Assembly: GCA_947174885.1 (NCBI GenBank)
Contig: CAMWKO010000002.1
Span: 60,754 to 124,753, forward strand
Direction of reading: 5' to 3'
DNA length: 64,000 nt
Origin: an uncultured Clostridia bacterium
GTDB taxonomy: Bacteria > Bacillota > Clostridia > Lachnospirales > Lachnospiraceae
Under the pieces are notes generated by a model. That model was not told the DNA's origin, ran no database searches, and saw nothing but the letters and a program-made list of their open reading frames with translations. The position numbers and the translations under genes are program-made. This document shows, piece by piece, positions 7,635-16,396 of the stretch; position 1 is the stretch's first letter, and each line of letters begins with the position of its first letter.

Positions 7635-9317
7635 CTACCATTTTCCTGTATTCATAAAACCATCTGCCAATGTCTGTGCAGATTTTATAATCTTCTCATC
7701 ATATCCTATAATCTTTAAAAGCTTTATGGCATTTCTTGTAGTTGCTCTGCCAATGTTAAGCTTATAATTAAACTTAATATCATCCTCTAAAACAGTTTCT
7801 TCAAAATGATAGTTTGAATACTCCTCCTCCAGTATATGTGTAAGTTCAATATCATGAGTTGCCGCAAAGCATAGTACATTTTTTCCTGCAAGGCTTTTTA
7901 AGATTTCTGAAGATGCTGCAATTCTCTCAACAGTATTAGTTCCTCTAAGAACTTCATCTACAAAGCAAAGCATTGGTCTTCCGTCTTTAGAAGCATCTAT
8001 TATTCTCTTTAATGATTTTATTTCTACAATATAATAGCTTTCATTATTTTCAAGGTCATCCTTCAATGCCATTGACGAATATATCGTAAAAGGAGTAAGT
8101 CTCATACTGTCTGCAGTTGCAAGATATATCGTTCTGCATAATATTGCATTAATTGCGACAGTCTTCAAAAATGTAGACTTTCCGGAGGCATTACTGCCTG
8201 TAAGTAATACTCCCTTATGTTCGATTATGGAATTTTTTACAGGTTTTTCAATCAATGGATGATATATATTCTCAAAAGCAATAGTAAGCCTGCCTTCTCT
8301 TAAAATTTCCGGTATAGCATAATTTCCATAATGATTAAGAAGATATTTTCTGTATGAAGAAACTGCAATAGCTGCCTCTAATCTTCCGATACAAAAATAA
8401 AGTTTATCTATATCTTCCATATGCTCTATAGTTTTCTTTAACATTGAATTAAACTTTATAATATCCAAATGCAATATCATCCTGGCATAATCCATAATTA
8501 TTTCTACAATTGAACCACTCATTCCGTCAGATATTAAAAATAATCCTGTTTCCAGTGTACTTATTTCTTTATTAATATCGCCAATTTCTTTTTTATATTC
8601 TGCAAATTCTTCTCCTAAAAGCTTTTCAATCTTTCTGGAAATTATACCTATGTGAATCAAATATTTAAAACAGTTAAAATATAGCTCAATAACCGACTTT
8701 TGTTTATAGTAGGAAATAATATTATAGGCTAATACTGCAATAAAAATTCCTATTCCGACAGCAGGCTTTACAATCAGAACTACTACAGATGCAATAAATG
8801 CCACAATCTGAAAATAATGAATAATATTACTTCTTGTACCTAACTGCTCAAGCATATGAATAAACTCAAAAAATGAAGTATTTTTAAGCCTTCCTATTGT
8901 CGAAAAACACTTTTGCACTTCCTTTGTACCAGCTTCATCCTTATAAAATCTATCTACAACTGAATTAAATTCTTCTAATTCCTCTTGCCCTCTGGGCGTC
9001 CTGAGCAAATCATAGAGATATTCTTCACCCATGGAAGAATATGTATTGTTAATGTTTTGAAATACCCTGTCCATATCTAAATCGTTCCAGGTAATATCAT
9101 CAATACATTCTCTGTTCTTTTTTTCCTGTATGAGTTTATGGAAACGTGCAATATGTTTCATTTCTGCTTCGGAATATTCTCTATCCGGTATATTTCCGTA
9201 ATTTTTATTTACTAATTCATCTAGTTTACGCTGTTTTTCTTTGTTGCTTTTATATGACTGTACAGCAAATATTACTGCCACAACCAGCACAAATGCTATA
9301 TATACATAACCTTCCAT
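7635..9317 (-). CDS. Membrane-anchored MutS-like ATPase
   Basis: This 560-residue protein has the MutS ATPase domain at its C-terminus: Walker A GSNASGKST at 374-382, Walker B CFVDEVLRGTN at 451-461 and the signature His in AATHD at 488. The middle region (about 255-345) resembles MutS core and lever helices. It lacks the mismatch-recognition and connector domains of MutS1 and instead has a hydrophobic N-terminal helix (residues 4-20) and a hydrophobic pair at about 168-203. It therefore belongs to the MutS-related proteins of unknown role rather than canonical mismatch repair. It has no obvious operon partner; repeat copies lie just past both ends. Confidence 0.88.
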   Translation of the reverse strand: MEGYVYIAFVLVVAVIFAVQSYKSNKEKQRKLDELVNKNYGNIPDREYSEAEMKHIARFHKLIQEKKNRECIDDITWNDLDMDRVFQNINNTYSSMGEEYLYDLLRTPRGQEELEEFNSVVDRFYKDEAGTKEVQKCFSTIGRLKNTSFFEFIHMLEQLGTRSNIIHYFQIVAFIASVVVLIVKPAVGIGIFIAVLAYNIISYYKQKSVIELYFNCFKYLIHIGIISRKIEKLLGEEFAEYKKEIGDINKEISTLETGLFLISDGMSGSIVEIIMDYARMILHLDIIKFNSMLKKTIEHMEDIDKLYFCIGRLEAAIAVSSYRKYLLNHYGNYAIPEILREGRLTIAFENIYHPLIEKPVKNSIIEHKGVLLTGSNASGKSTFLKTVAINAILCRTIYLATADSMRLTPFTIYSSMALKDDLENNESYYIVEIKSLKRIIDASKDGRPMLCFVDEVLRGTNTVERIAASSEILKSLAGKNVLCFAATHDIELTHILEEEYSNYHFEETVLEDDIKFNYKLNIGRATTRNAIKLLKIIGYDEKIIKSAQTLADGFMNTGKW

Positions 9318-9379
9318 ATGACCTCCAAAACGATAATTTATGCTCAGATTATACTATAATTTTAAGTCTAATGCTACTT

Positions 9380-9454
9380 GAGTTTCCGTATTTTTTATTT
9401 TTAGTTTCAAAAAGTCTTGTTGCCAAAGGCAACATAGACATCCTGCACAAAAAT
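9380..9454. repeat. Left-half copy of the palindromic repeat
   Basis: This is a truncated copy of the element at 7374-7553: the left terminal repeat and the TTGCCAAAGGCAA hairpin are kept, ending at CCTGCACAAAAAT, while the right half is missing. It lies just upstream of the MutS-like gene, in the same orientation as the full copy downstream of it. Confidence 0.88.
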
Positions 9455-9484
9455 CGTAGATTAAATTTTACTTTTATCTGCAAA

Positions 9485-9522
9485 ATATCCCCTAATGATA
9501 TTTATTTATCATTAGAGGATAT
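9485..9522 (-). terminator. Intrinsic terminator of gpmI
   Basis: On the minus strand a 16-bp stem (ATATCCTCTAATGATA with TATCATTAGGGGATAT, one G-U pair) and a 6-base loop are followed by TTTT. It lies about 55 bp past the gpmI stop. Confidence 0.75.
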
Positions 9523-9575
9523 AAACAGTAATATAATTCTTGTTCTATGTCATAAAAATAACATTCATTATTGTT

Positions 9576-11117
9576 CTATTTTACTAATAATGACTTTCCT
9601 GTCATTTCTTCAGGCTGCTCCATACCCATAAGTTCAATAAGAGTAGGTACAATATCAGCAAGACATCCGTTTTCTCTTAAAGTATATGCAGGATCAGCAT
9701 TTACAAGGATAAACGGAACAGGGTTTGTTGTATGCGCTGTAAATGGATCACCTGTTTCGTAGTCAATAAGCATTTCTGCATTACCATGGTCAGCACAGAT
9801 AAATAACTGTCCGTCAACCTGCTTAATAAATTCTACTACTTCACCAACGCATTCATCAATAACTTCTATCGCTTTAACAGCTGAATCTATAACACCTGTG
9901 TGTCCTACCATATCAGGGTTTGCAAAGTTACATATAATTACATCATATTTATCACTTGTAATAGCCTTACATAATTCATCACAAACTGTATATGCACTCA
10001 TTCTTGGCTTCTTGTCATAAGTCGGAACATATTTAGGTGAATTTACAAGAATTCTGTCTTCACCATTGTTTGGCTCTTCCACACCACCATTGAAGAAGAA
10101 TGTAACATGAGCATACTTTTCCGTTTCAGCAATTCTTGCCTGTGTCATATTTTTTGATGCCAAATACTCACCAAAGGTATTGTTTAATGAAACCTTATGA
10201 AATGCAATAGCCTTGTTTGGAATAGTTACATCATATTCAGTAAAGCATACAAATTTAACATTTTTTCTGGCACCTCTGTTAAAGCCTGTAAAATCATCAT
10301 CACAGAAGGCTCTTGTCATTTCTCTTGCCCTGTCCGGTCTGAAGTTAAAGAATACAACCGAATCATTATCATTAACCGTAGCTACCGGAGCACCGTCCTT
10401 TGTAATAACTACAGGCACTACGAACTCATCATTTACATCTTTAGCATATGAATCGGCAATAGCCTGTACCGGACAGGTCGCAGTTTCACCTTCACCCTTT
10501 GTAATAGCTACATATGCTTTTTCTACTCTATCCCAGTTGTTGTCTCTGTCCATTGCATAATAACGTCCTGAAACGGAAGCGACTTCCCCAACACCTATTT
10601 CCTTCATCTTAGATACAAGTTCTTCCATAAAGCCTTTACCTGATGTAGGTGCTGTATCCCTGCCATCAAGAAAAGCATGTACATAAACCTTAGAAAGTCC
10701 GGCTTTCTTGGCTAATTCCAATAATCCGTAAAGATGTGTATTGTGGCTGTGAACACCACCGTCTGATAATAAACCAAAAGTATGAAGCGCACTGTCATTC
10801 TTTTTACAATTTTCAACAGCAGCAACTAATGCTTCATTCGTAAAGAATGTACCATCTTCAATTTCCTTTGTAATTCGTGTAAGCTCCTGATATACAATTC
10901 TTCCTGCACCCATATTAAGGTGTCCAACCTCTGAATTTCCCATTTGTCCGTCAGGAAGACCAACAGCCATACCACTTGCATATCCCTTAACAAAAGGATA
11001 TTCCTTCATAAGCGAATCCATAACCGGTGTTTTAGCCAGTGCCACTGCATTTCCCTCTGTTTTATCATTTAATCCGTATCCGTCAAGAATCATTAAAACA
11101 ACTGGTTTTTTAGCCAT
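9576..11117 (-). CDS. gpmI: 2,3-bisphosphoglycerate-independent phosphoglycerate mutase
   Basis: This 513-residue enzyme interconverts 3- and 2-phosphoglycerate in glycolysis using two metal ions. The N-terminal metal site LMILDGYGLN (8-17) and the catalytic serine S62 in GQMGNSEVGHLNMG are present, as are the later HGNAE and DGRDT motifs. The length is typical. AAGGAG lies upstream of the ATG and a strong promoter is at 11168-11196. It belongs to a glycolytic gene set with tpiA, pgk and gap, but about 1.5 kb of decayed sequence separates it from tpiA, so it is transcribed on its own. Confidence 0.97.
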   Translation of the reverse strand: MAKKPVVLMILDGYGLNDKTEGNAVALAKTPVMDSLMKEYPFVKGYASGMAVGLPDGQMGNSEVGHLNMGAGRIVYQELTRITKEIEDGTFFTNEALVAAVENCKKNDSALHTFGLLSDGGVHSHNTHLYGLLELAKKAGLSKVYVHAFLDGRDTAPTSGKGFMEELVSKMKEIGVGEVASVSGRYYAMDRDNNWDRVEKAYVAITKGEGETATCPVQAIADSYAKDVNDEFVVPVVITKDGAPVATVNDNDSVVFFNFRPDRAREMTRAFCDDDFTGFNRGARKNVKFVCFTEYDVTIPNKAIAFHKVSLNNTFGEYLASKNMTQARIAETEKYAHVTFFFNGGVEEPNNGEDRILVNSPKYVPTYDKKPRMSAYTVCDELCKAITSDKYDVIICNFANPDMVGHTGVIDSAVKAIEVIDECVGEVVEFIKQVDGQLFICADHGNAEMLIDYETGDPFTAHTTNPVPFILVNADPAYTLRENGCLADIVPTLIELMGMEQPEEMTGKSLLVK

Positions 11118-11167
11118 AATATATATCTCCTTTTATAATAAACTTTGGTAGTTTCTAATCCTTAGAT

Positions 11168-11196
11168 AATATATCATTTGTATTAAAAGTTTTCAA
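11168..11196 (-). promoter_or_regulatory. Sigma-A promoter of gpmI
   Basis: On the minus strand TTGAAA (11191-11196), a 17-bp spacer and TATATT (11168-11173) lie about 50 bp upstream of the gpmI start. Confidence 0.75.
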
Positions 11197-11300
11197 GGGG
11201 GTATCTCTATAATCTTTAGACATAGATTTATCTGCTGTTGTAGAATATTATATTATTTATCCTGATTATTATACGCATCCATTGAATATTCGATTATACA

Positions 11301-11456
11301 CTATTGTCCACCTAATGAATCAAGAAACTCCTGATATTTTACTTTAAGTTATTCATACTCTTTACGATTATTCTCGTTCATGCCCTCGTCATTATTTATC
11401 TCAGATATTCTATCCATATTATTGTCAATTATAATTTCTTTAAGTTTCCCTATTTT
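11301..11456 (-). pseudogene. Coding remnant with an in-frame stop
   Basis: Within the 434-bp gap between gpmI and the MreB-like gene, one minus-strand frame reads KIGKLKEIIIDNN, MDRISEINNDEGMNENN, a stop at 11349-11351, then LKVKYQEFLDSLGGQ and a final stop at 11301-11303. The composition (charged, helix-forming) looks like the C-terminal part of a real protein interrupted by a nonsense mutation. No start codon with a ribosome site precedes it. The family is unknown. Apart from the gpmI promoter, nothing else is seen in this gap. Confidence 0.4.
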
Positions 11457-11551
11457 CTATTTTAAAATTTAAATAGCATACATTATCATAATGACGTATA
11501 TATTTCCTTTGCCAACAGGACTTTTAAACCTGAACATAAAAATTCATAAGC

Positions 11552-12106
11552 TCAGAAAAGTTCTAAAAGTTCTTTCTTTGAAACTCCAAGTTTTTCAGCA
11601 TATTGCAACATTTCTTCTGCTCTTTCTTTCACAAATGCCTTATAGTCATTTTTTGTCAAATATATTATAATATCGTATTTATCTATCTCATTCTTAGGAA
11701 TAATTTTTAAAAAATCACCCTGAATTTCTCCAAGAAATTTTACATTTTTTGCACCCGCAAAATATAATATATCCTCATAAAGTTTTTTACCAACCTCACT
11801 TAATTCCTGCATTGCGCAATATCCAATTATCGGTTTTTTGAAACGTTTTCCCCATGCTTTTTTGATTATATGTTTAAATATATTTTCTGCTGTAATAAAA
11901 TCTTCTACTGTTCCCTGATGAATAGGTGAAATAATCTTTATATCCTCCTGATTATTCCACATTTCTTCTGCCTCATTGCCAATCGCAATAATTTTCATTC
12001 TCTCCTCTTCCATTCTGACTGCAATCAGAGATTTCTCTTCAATTAATTTTCTATTTTCAACTACATATAATTTAATATCTGTTGGCTCATAGTATTTTTC
12101 TGACAT
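11552..12106 (-). CDS. Half-length MreB-like (actin-fold) protein
   Basis: This 184-residue protein resembles the N-terminal half of MreB. KIIAIGNEAEEMW (about 39-51) matches the MreB region KVLAVGEEAKKM; IKIISPIHQGTVEDFITAENIFKHIIKK matches the IRPLKDGVIADF-TE-ML segment; and ELSEVGKKLYEDILYFAGAKN matches the GVTEVEKRAVEDAALQAGAKE segment. The first phosphate loop (DLGTAN) is replaced by PTDIKLYV, and everything after MreB subdomain IB/IIA, including the second phosphate loop and adenosine motif, is missing (MreB is about 340 residues). It probably cannot bind ATP in the usual way. Its ribosome site is AGGAGA. It may be a regulator of MreB or a decaying gene; it is not a housekeeping mreB. 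Confidence 0.6.
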   Translation of the reverse strand: MSEKYYEPTDIKLYVVENRKLIEEKSLIAVRMEEERMKIIAIGNEAEEMWNNQEDIKIISPIHQGTVEDFITAENIFKHIIKKAWGKRFKKPIIGYCAMQELSEVGKKLYEDILYFAGAKNVKFLGEIQGDFLKIIPKNEIDKYDIIIYLTKNDYKAFVKERAEEMLQYAEKLGVSKKELLELF

Positions 12107-12148
12107 ATTTCTCTCCTAATGATTTAATCATAAGTTCCACCTATAAAT

Positions 12149-12191
12149 AAACCCGTTTTGGTAAATATCTTATACTAACCAAAACGAGTTT
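12149..12191 (-). terminator. Hairpin, probable terminator of a lost gene
   Basis: AAACCCGTTTTGGT (12149-12162) and ACCAAAACGAGTTT (12178-12191) form a 14-bp stem with one G-U pair. It lies about 37 bp past the stop of the minus-strand remnant at 12228-12323, so it may be the old terminator of that gene. The T-tract is weak on either strand. Confidence 0.4.
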
Positions 12192-12227
12192 GCTTTATCT
12201 TATTTCAGAATTTTGCGACATAATTCT

Positions 12228-12475
12228 TTAAACCTCTACTAATTGCTCTAATTCATTTACCATTTTATCTATAGTATCCACCTGATTGAAAAAGCAAAAA
12301 CAGGATAAGATTTCTTCTGCTTCTTACTGCGAAAGTGACCAGTTTATTTTGTACTCTTATCAGACCGGAACATGAGATAATATTGGATGCAGACATCCAT
12401 GTGGATTATGTACTGACATATAATAACATGTATTTAACAAACGACTCTTTGTACCTTATAGATATGTTTATATAA
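12228..12475. pseudogene. Decayed coding fragments between mreB-like gene and tpiA
   Basis: The 534-bp gap 12107-12640 holds no intact gene. On the minus strand, 12228-12323 reads EAEEILSCFCFFNQVDTI then DKMVNELEQLVEV and a stop, which looks like a protein C-terminus. On the plus strand, from about 12286, KKQKQDKISSASYCESDQF continues and, after a frameshift near 12370, EHEIILDADIHVDYVLTY continues to a stop at about 12475; this also looks coding. They overlap on opposite strands, so at most one is a true remnant near 12300. The families are unknown. Confidence 0.3.
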
Positions 12476-12640
12476 CATATATAGCATTATCGGCAGATAT
12501 TTCCGCCTGCATTAAAACAAATGTAACTGATTGTATGAACTACCAGTCTCATTTATACAGGTTTTATTTGGAAACACCTGCCGAGAAAGCTGATTAATTA
12601 AATTTATTTGTAATTCCTGATTATTCATTTGCAAAGCAAA

Positions 12641-13387
12641 TTAATAATTTACAATATTTCCAAATTCCGGTTTCAATGATGCTCCACCAACAAGACCACC
12701 ATCAATGTCAGGTTTTGCAAACAATTCAGCCGCATTACCTGCATTAACAGAACCGCCATACTGAATACGGATAGCATCTGCTGTTGCTTCATCATAAATT
12801 TCAGCTATACATTTACGGATAGCTCCGCATACCTCTTCTGCCTGATCAGATGTTGCTGTCTTACCTGTTCCTATTGCCCAGATTGGCTCATAAGCGATAA
12901 CTGCTGTCTTAGCCTGATCTGCTGTTACATTTAAGAAAGCAATTTTAATTTGCTGACGAATCCAATCAATAGTAATTCCCTGTTCTCTCTGTGTTAATGA
13001 TTCACCACAGCAGATAATAGGTGTGATACCATGTTCAAATGCTTTTAATACTTTCTTATTTACTGTTTCATCTGTTTCAGCAAAGTATTCTCTTCTTTCT
13101 GAATGTCCGATAATTACATATTTAACACCGGCATCCACAAGCATACTAGGAGCAATTTCTCCTGTATAAGCTCCACTTTCTTCAAAGTACATATTTTCTG
13201 CACCAATGCTGATGTTTGAACCCTTAGCAGCTTCCATTGCAGGGATAATGTCGATAGCAGGTACGCAGAATACTACGTCAACTTCGTCATTTGCTACTAA
13301 TGGCTTTAATTCATTGATTAATGCTACTGCTTCACTAGGAGTTTTGTTCATCTTCCAGTTACCAGCGATAATTTTCTTTCTTGCCAT
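12641..13387 (-). CDS. tpiA: Triosephosphate isomerase
   Basis: This 248-residue glycolytic enzyme interconverts dihydroxyacetone phosphate and glyceraldehyde 3-phosphate. AGNWKMN with catalytic Lys12, [11 protein letters not shown] with the catalytic His, and [11 protein letters not shown] with the catalytic Glu are all present, as is the C-terminal [13 protein letters not shown] phosphate loop. The frame is open 26 codons further upstream, but [12 protein letters not shown] is the family N-terminus and AGAGGAA precedes the ATG at 13385-13387. It lies downstream of pgk, separated by a tandem hairpin repeat, and is probably transcribed with pgk. Confidence 0.97.
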   Translation of the reverse strand: MARKKIIAGNWKMNKTPSEAVALINELKPLVANDEVDVVFCVPAIDIIPAMEAAKGSNISIGAENMYFEESGAYTGEIAPSMLVDAGVKYVIIGHSERREYFAETDETVNKKVLKAFEHGITPIICCGESLTQREQGITIDWIRQQIKIAFLNVTADQAKTAVIAYEPIWAIGTGKTATSDQAEEVCGAIRKCIAEIYDEATADAIRIQYGGSVNAGNAAELFAKPDIDGGLVGGASLKPEFGNIVNY

Positions 13388-13426
13388 TGTTTTATTCCTC
13401 TTTGAATTTTTCTTTAATTTTAAAAA

Positions 13427-13580
13427 TTGGATATTCCTTACTTGCGGCTTGGTTGCCTTTGGCAAGCAAGCCTAGATAAGTGTCCGGGGGACACTTATCT
13501 TTGTTATTGGATATTCTTTACTTGCGGCTTGGTTGCCTCTGGCAAGCAAGCCTAGATAAGTGTCCGGGGGACACTTATCT
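13427..13580. repeat. Two tandem 74-bp hairpin units between pgk and tpiA
   Basis: Units at 13427-13500 and 13507-13580 (period 80 bp) differ at only two positions. Each contains a perfect 12-bp inverted repeat with a 3-base loop (AGATAAGTGTCC and its complement) and a GGCTTG...CAAGCC arm pair enclosing TTGCC-N3-GGCAA. The second unit overlaps the pgk stop codon by six bases. There is no following T-tract, so these are not simple terminators. They would fold strongly in the pgk-tpiA transcript. Confidence 0.9.
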
Positions 13581-14771
13581 ATCATTAGCTGCTGCTACTC
13601 CTGGGAGTTCTTTGCCTTCAAGGAACTCTAATGATGCTCCGCCACCTGTTGAGATGTGTGTCATCTTATCACCAAATCCAAGATTGTTTACAGCTGCTGC
13701 TGAATCACCACCACCGATGATTGTTGTTCCGTCTACTTCTGCTAATGCCTTAGCTACAGCGATTGTACCCTTTGCAAAATTAGGCATTTCAAAGCATCCC
13801 ATAGGTCCGTTCCAAACTACTGTCTTAGCATCCTTAACTGCTTCTGCAAAAAGTTCTGATGTCTTAGGTCCGATATCAAGACCCTCCATATCAGCAGGAA
13901 TGCCACCACGTTCAACTACCTTGAAGTTAGCATCATTTGAGAAATCATCAGCTACTACTGTGTCTACAGGAATAAGTAACTTAACTCCCTTTTCTTCTGC
14001 TTTCTTCATCATATTAACTGCATATTCCTTATAATCCTCTTCAAGTAATGACTTACCTACTTCTTCGCCAAGACCGGCCATAAATGTATAAGCCATACCA
14101 CCACCAATAATAAGTGTATCTACTTTATCAAGTAAGTTTTCAATAACTGAAATTTTAGAAGAAACCTTAGCACCGCCAAGAATAGCTACAAATGGTCTGA
14201 CAGGATTATTTACAGCATTTCCTAAGAAATCAATTTCTTTCTGCATAAGATAACCGACTACTGCTGTATCAACATATTCTGTAACACCAACATTTGAGCA
14301 GTGTGCTCTATGAGCTGTACCAAAAGCATCATTTACAAATACATCACAAATAGAAGCCAATTCTTTGCTGAATGCTTCACCATTCTTTGTTTCTTCTGCT
14401 CTGTAACGTGTATTTTCAAGAAGAATTACATCGCCATTGTTCATAGCTTCTACGGCTGCCTTTGCATTAGCTCCAACAACCTCTGGATCAGCAGCAAACT
14501 TTACTTCCTGTCCTAATAATTCTGTTAATCGTTTTGCAACAGGTGCAAGTGATAATTCAGGCTTTGGTTCTCCCTTTGGTTTGCCAAGATGTGAACAAAG
14601 AATAACCTTTCCTCCATCTGCGATTAATTTTTTAATTGTAGGAAGAGCGGCCACAAGACGATTTTCATCTGTGATGTTTCTATTCTCATCAAGCGGTACA
14701 TTAAAATCACAACGAACCAATACTCTCTTACCGTTTACATTAATATCATCTACTGATTTTTTGTTAAGCAT
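13575..14771 (-). CDS. pgk: Phosphoglycerate kinase
   Basis: This 398-residue enzyme transfers phosphate from 1,3-bisphosphoglycerate to ADP. The N-terminal substrate-binding RCDFNVPLD (25-33), the SHLGKPKG loop, and the C-terminal nucleotide-binding GGGDSAAAV and [14 protein letters not shown] motifs are present. The ATG follows AAAGGAG. It lies between gap (upstream, separated by a terminator) and tpiA (downstream). Its leader carries two palindromes that could be operators. Its stop codon is inside a tandem hairpin repeat. Confidence 0.97.
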   Translation of the reverse strand: MLNKKSVDDINVNGKRVLVRCDFNVPLDENRNITDENRLVAALPTIKKLIADGGKVILCSHLGKPKGEPKPELSLAPVAKRLTELLGQEVKFAADPEVVGANAKAAVEAMNNGDVILLENTRYRAEETKNGEAFSKELASICDVFVNDAFGTAHRAHCSNVGVTEYVDTAVVGYLMQKEIDFLGNAVNNPVRPFVAILGGAKVSSKISVIENLLDKVDTLIIGGGMAYTFMAGLGEEVGKSLLEEDYKEYAVNMMKKAEEKGVKLLIPVDTVVADDFSNDANFKVVERGGIPADMEGLDIGPKTSELFAEAVKDAKTVVWNGPMGCFEMPNFAKGTIAVAKALAEVDGTTIIGGGDSAAAVNNLGFGDKMTHISTGGGASLEFLEGKELPGVAAANDR

Positions 14772-14800
14772 TTTTATGCTCCTTTCATATTTATTTAGTC

Positions 14801-14819
14801 AAACCGGTATTAACCGTTT
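14801..14819. promoter_or_regulatory. Imperfect palindrome in the pgk leader
   Basis: AAACCGGTATTAACCGTTT is an imperfect palindrome about 30 bp upstream of the pgk start. It may be an operator of a glycolysis regulator; none is identified. Confidence 0.35.
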
Positions 14820-14838
14820 GCTATATTCATATTTAATG

Positions 14839-14855
14839 TGTTAGATTAACTAACA
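14839..14855. promoter_or_regulatory. Palindrome TGTTAG-N5-CTAACA upstream of pgk
   Basis: A perfect 6-bp arm inverted repeat with a 5-bp spacer lies about 70 bp upstream of pgk, close to where a promoter would be. It is a candidate operator. Confidence 0.4.
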
Positions 14856-14910
14856 TATCCCAAAATTACAAATATATTCATATTTTTATACTTCCTATAA
14901 GAAAACAAAA

Positions 14911-14932
14911 GGTCCGGCCCTTAAGCCGGACC
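14911..14932 (-). terminator. Intrinsic terminator of gap
   Basis: On the minus strand GGTCCGGC pairs with GCCGGACC around a 6-base loop, followed by TTTTGTTTTCTT. This GC-rich stem, unusual for the region, separates gap from pgk. Confidence 0.9.
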
Positions 14933-14963
14933 CCTGAAAGGATCGTATAAATCCAAGTTAAGA

Positions 14964-15980
14964 CTAAGCTAATTCAGCGAAGTACTTAATTGTTCTAACC
15001 ATCTGGCTTGTGTATGAATTTTCATTATCATACCAAGAAACAACCTGAACTTCATATAAATCATCAGAAATCTTAGCTACCATTGTCTGTGTAGCATCAA
15101 ATAATGAACCATATCTAATACCGATAATATCGCTAGATACAATCTGATCTTCATTGTAACCGAATGATTCTGAAGCAGCAGCCTTCATAGCAGCATTAAT
15201 ACCTTCAACTGTTACATCTGTACCTTTAACTACAGCTGTAAGAATTGTTGTAGAGCCTGTTGGAACTGGTACTCTCTGTGCAGAACCGATTAATTTTCCG
15301 TTTAATTCAGGAATAACTAAACCGATCGCCTTAGCAGCACCTGTTGAGTTAGGAACGATATTAACTGCAGCAGCACGAGCTCTTCTGAAGTCACCTTTTC
15401 TATGTGGTCCGTCAAGTACCATCTGGTCACCTGTATAAGCATGGATTGTAGACATAATACCTGACTGGATTGGAGCATAGTCATTAAGTGCCTTAGCCAT
15501 AGGTGCTAAACAGTTTGTTGTACATGAAGCAGCTGAGATAATCTGATCTTCTGCTGTTAATGTATTTTCGTTTACTGAGAAAACGATTGTCTTAAGGTCA
15601 TTTCCAGCTGGAGCTGAAATAACAACCTTCTTTGCACCTGCATCAATATGAGCCTGTGATTTAGCCTTTGATACATAGAAGCCTGTACATTCAAGGACAA
15701 CGTCAACACCTATTTCTCCCCAAGGAAGTTTAGAAGCATCTGCTTCTGCATAAATCTTGATTTCCTTACCATCTACTACGATTGAGCTTTCTTTAGCCTC
15801 AACTGTATCTGCTAAAGCATATCTGCCCTGTGAAGAATCATACTTTAATAAGTGTGCTAACATAGCTGGGTTTGTTAAGTCGTTAATAGCAACTACTTCA
15901 TAACCTTCTGCTCCGAACATCTGTCTGAATGCAAGACGTCCAATACGTCCAAAACCGTTAATTGCAACTTTTACTGCCAT
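14964..15980 (-). CDS. gap: Glyceraldehyde-3-phosphate dehydrogenase (NAD type)
   Basis: This 338-residue enzyme oxidises glyceraldehyde 3-phosphate to 1,3-bisphosphoglycerate. The Rossmann motif INGFGRIGR (8-16), the NAD-selecting Asp in AINDL (about 34) and the catalytic Cys153 in SAASCTTNC are intact, and the C-terminal [14 protein letters not shown] motif is present. GGAGG precedes the ATG. A near-consensus promoter (16047-16075) and a strong terminator show it is expressed as its own unit, the usual pattern for a highly expressed glycolytic gene. Confidence 0.98.
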   Translation of the reverse strand: MAVKVAINGFGRIGRLAFRQMFGAEGYEVVAINDLTNPAMLAHLLKYDSSQGRYALADTVEAKESSIVVDGKEIKIYAEADASKLPWGEIGVDVVLECTGFYVSKAKSQAHIDAGAKKVVISAPAGNDLKTIVFSVNENTLTAEDQIISAASCTTNCLAPMAKALNDYAPIQSGIMSTIHAYTGDQMVLDGPHRKGDFRRARAAAVNIVPNSTGAAKAIGLVIPELNGKLIGSAQRVPVPTGSTTILTAVVKGTDVTVEGINAAMKAAASESFGYNEDQIVSSDIIGIRYGSLFDATQTMVAKISDDLYEVQVVSWYDNENSYTSQMVRTIKYFAELA

Positions 15981-16046
15981 TGTTTTATAGTCCTCCTATA
16001 ATGAAAATAAATTGTGGGATTTAGTAAAATAATCCAACTGTATTTA

Positions 16047-16075
16047 ATTTTACCTAATTTGTCCGAAAATATCAA
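16047..16075 (-). promoter_or_regulatory. Sigma-A promoter of gap
   Basis: On the minus strand TTGATA (16070-16075), a 17-bp spacer and TAAAAT (16047-16052) lie about 70 bp upstream of the gap start. Confidence 0.8.
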
Positions 16076-16089
16076 GTCCTATTTAACTT

Positions 16090-16317
16090 GAGTTTCTGTA
16101 TTTTTTTTAAATTATAACCTATTACGATTGGCTCATTGCCTATGTTATATTATAAATTGCAGCATAATTTATGGGTCGAGCGTGTAGTCTTGTGCTTACT
16201 TACGATGACATTATACCATAATTCTCCTATCACTACAGCCTCATGGATAAAATCATAGATTTTATTTAGTATGCTTCTTTTAAAACATTTCTATTTATGT
16301 TAAGATAAAAAAGCTTT
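16090..16317. other. Divergent intergenic region with decayed repeats
   Basis: The 416-bp gap between gap and the PHP gene (15981-16396) holds the two divergent promoters, a worn left end of the dispersed palindromic repeat (CTTGAGTTTCTGTATTTT at 16087-16104), and a sequence at 16130-16184 that resembles one at 34348-34395 (GGCTNNTTGCCTA then TTATAT and an ATAAATT hairpin arm). No gene is seen. Confidence 0.5.
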
Positions 16318-16345
16318 TTGAAAATATATTCTTTACATATATACT
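16318..16345 (+). promoter_or_regulatory. Sigma-A promoter of the PHP phosphatase gene
   Basis: TTGAAA (16318-16323), a 16-bp spacer and TATACT (16340-16345) lie about 50 bp upstream of the ATG at 16397. Confidence 0.65.
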
Positions 16346-16396
16346 TCAAATATATAACCCCATATAAACTAAACAAAAAAACTCCAAGGAGATATT

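Noticed and set aside
13480..14034. 184-codon plus-strand open frame opposite pgk
   Set aside because: It lies wholly antisense to pgk and its repeat, has no ribosome site, and its composition is the mirror of pgk codon use.
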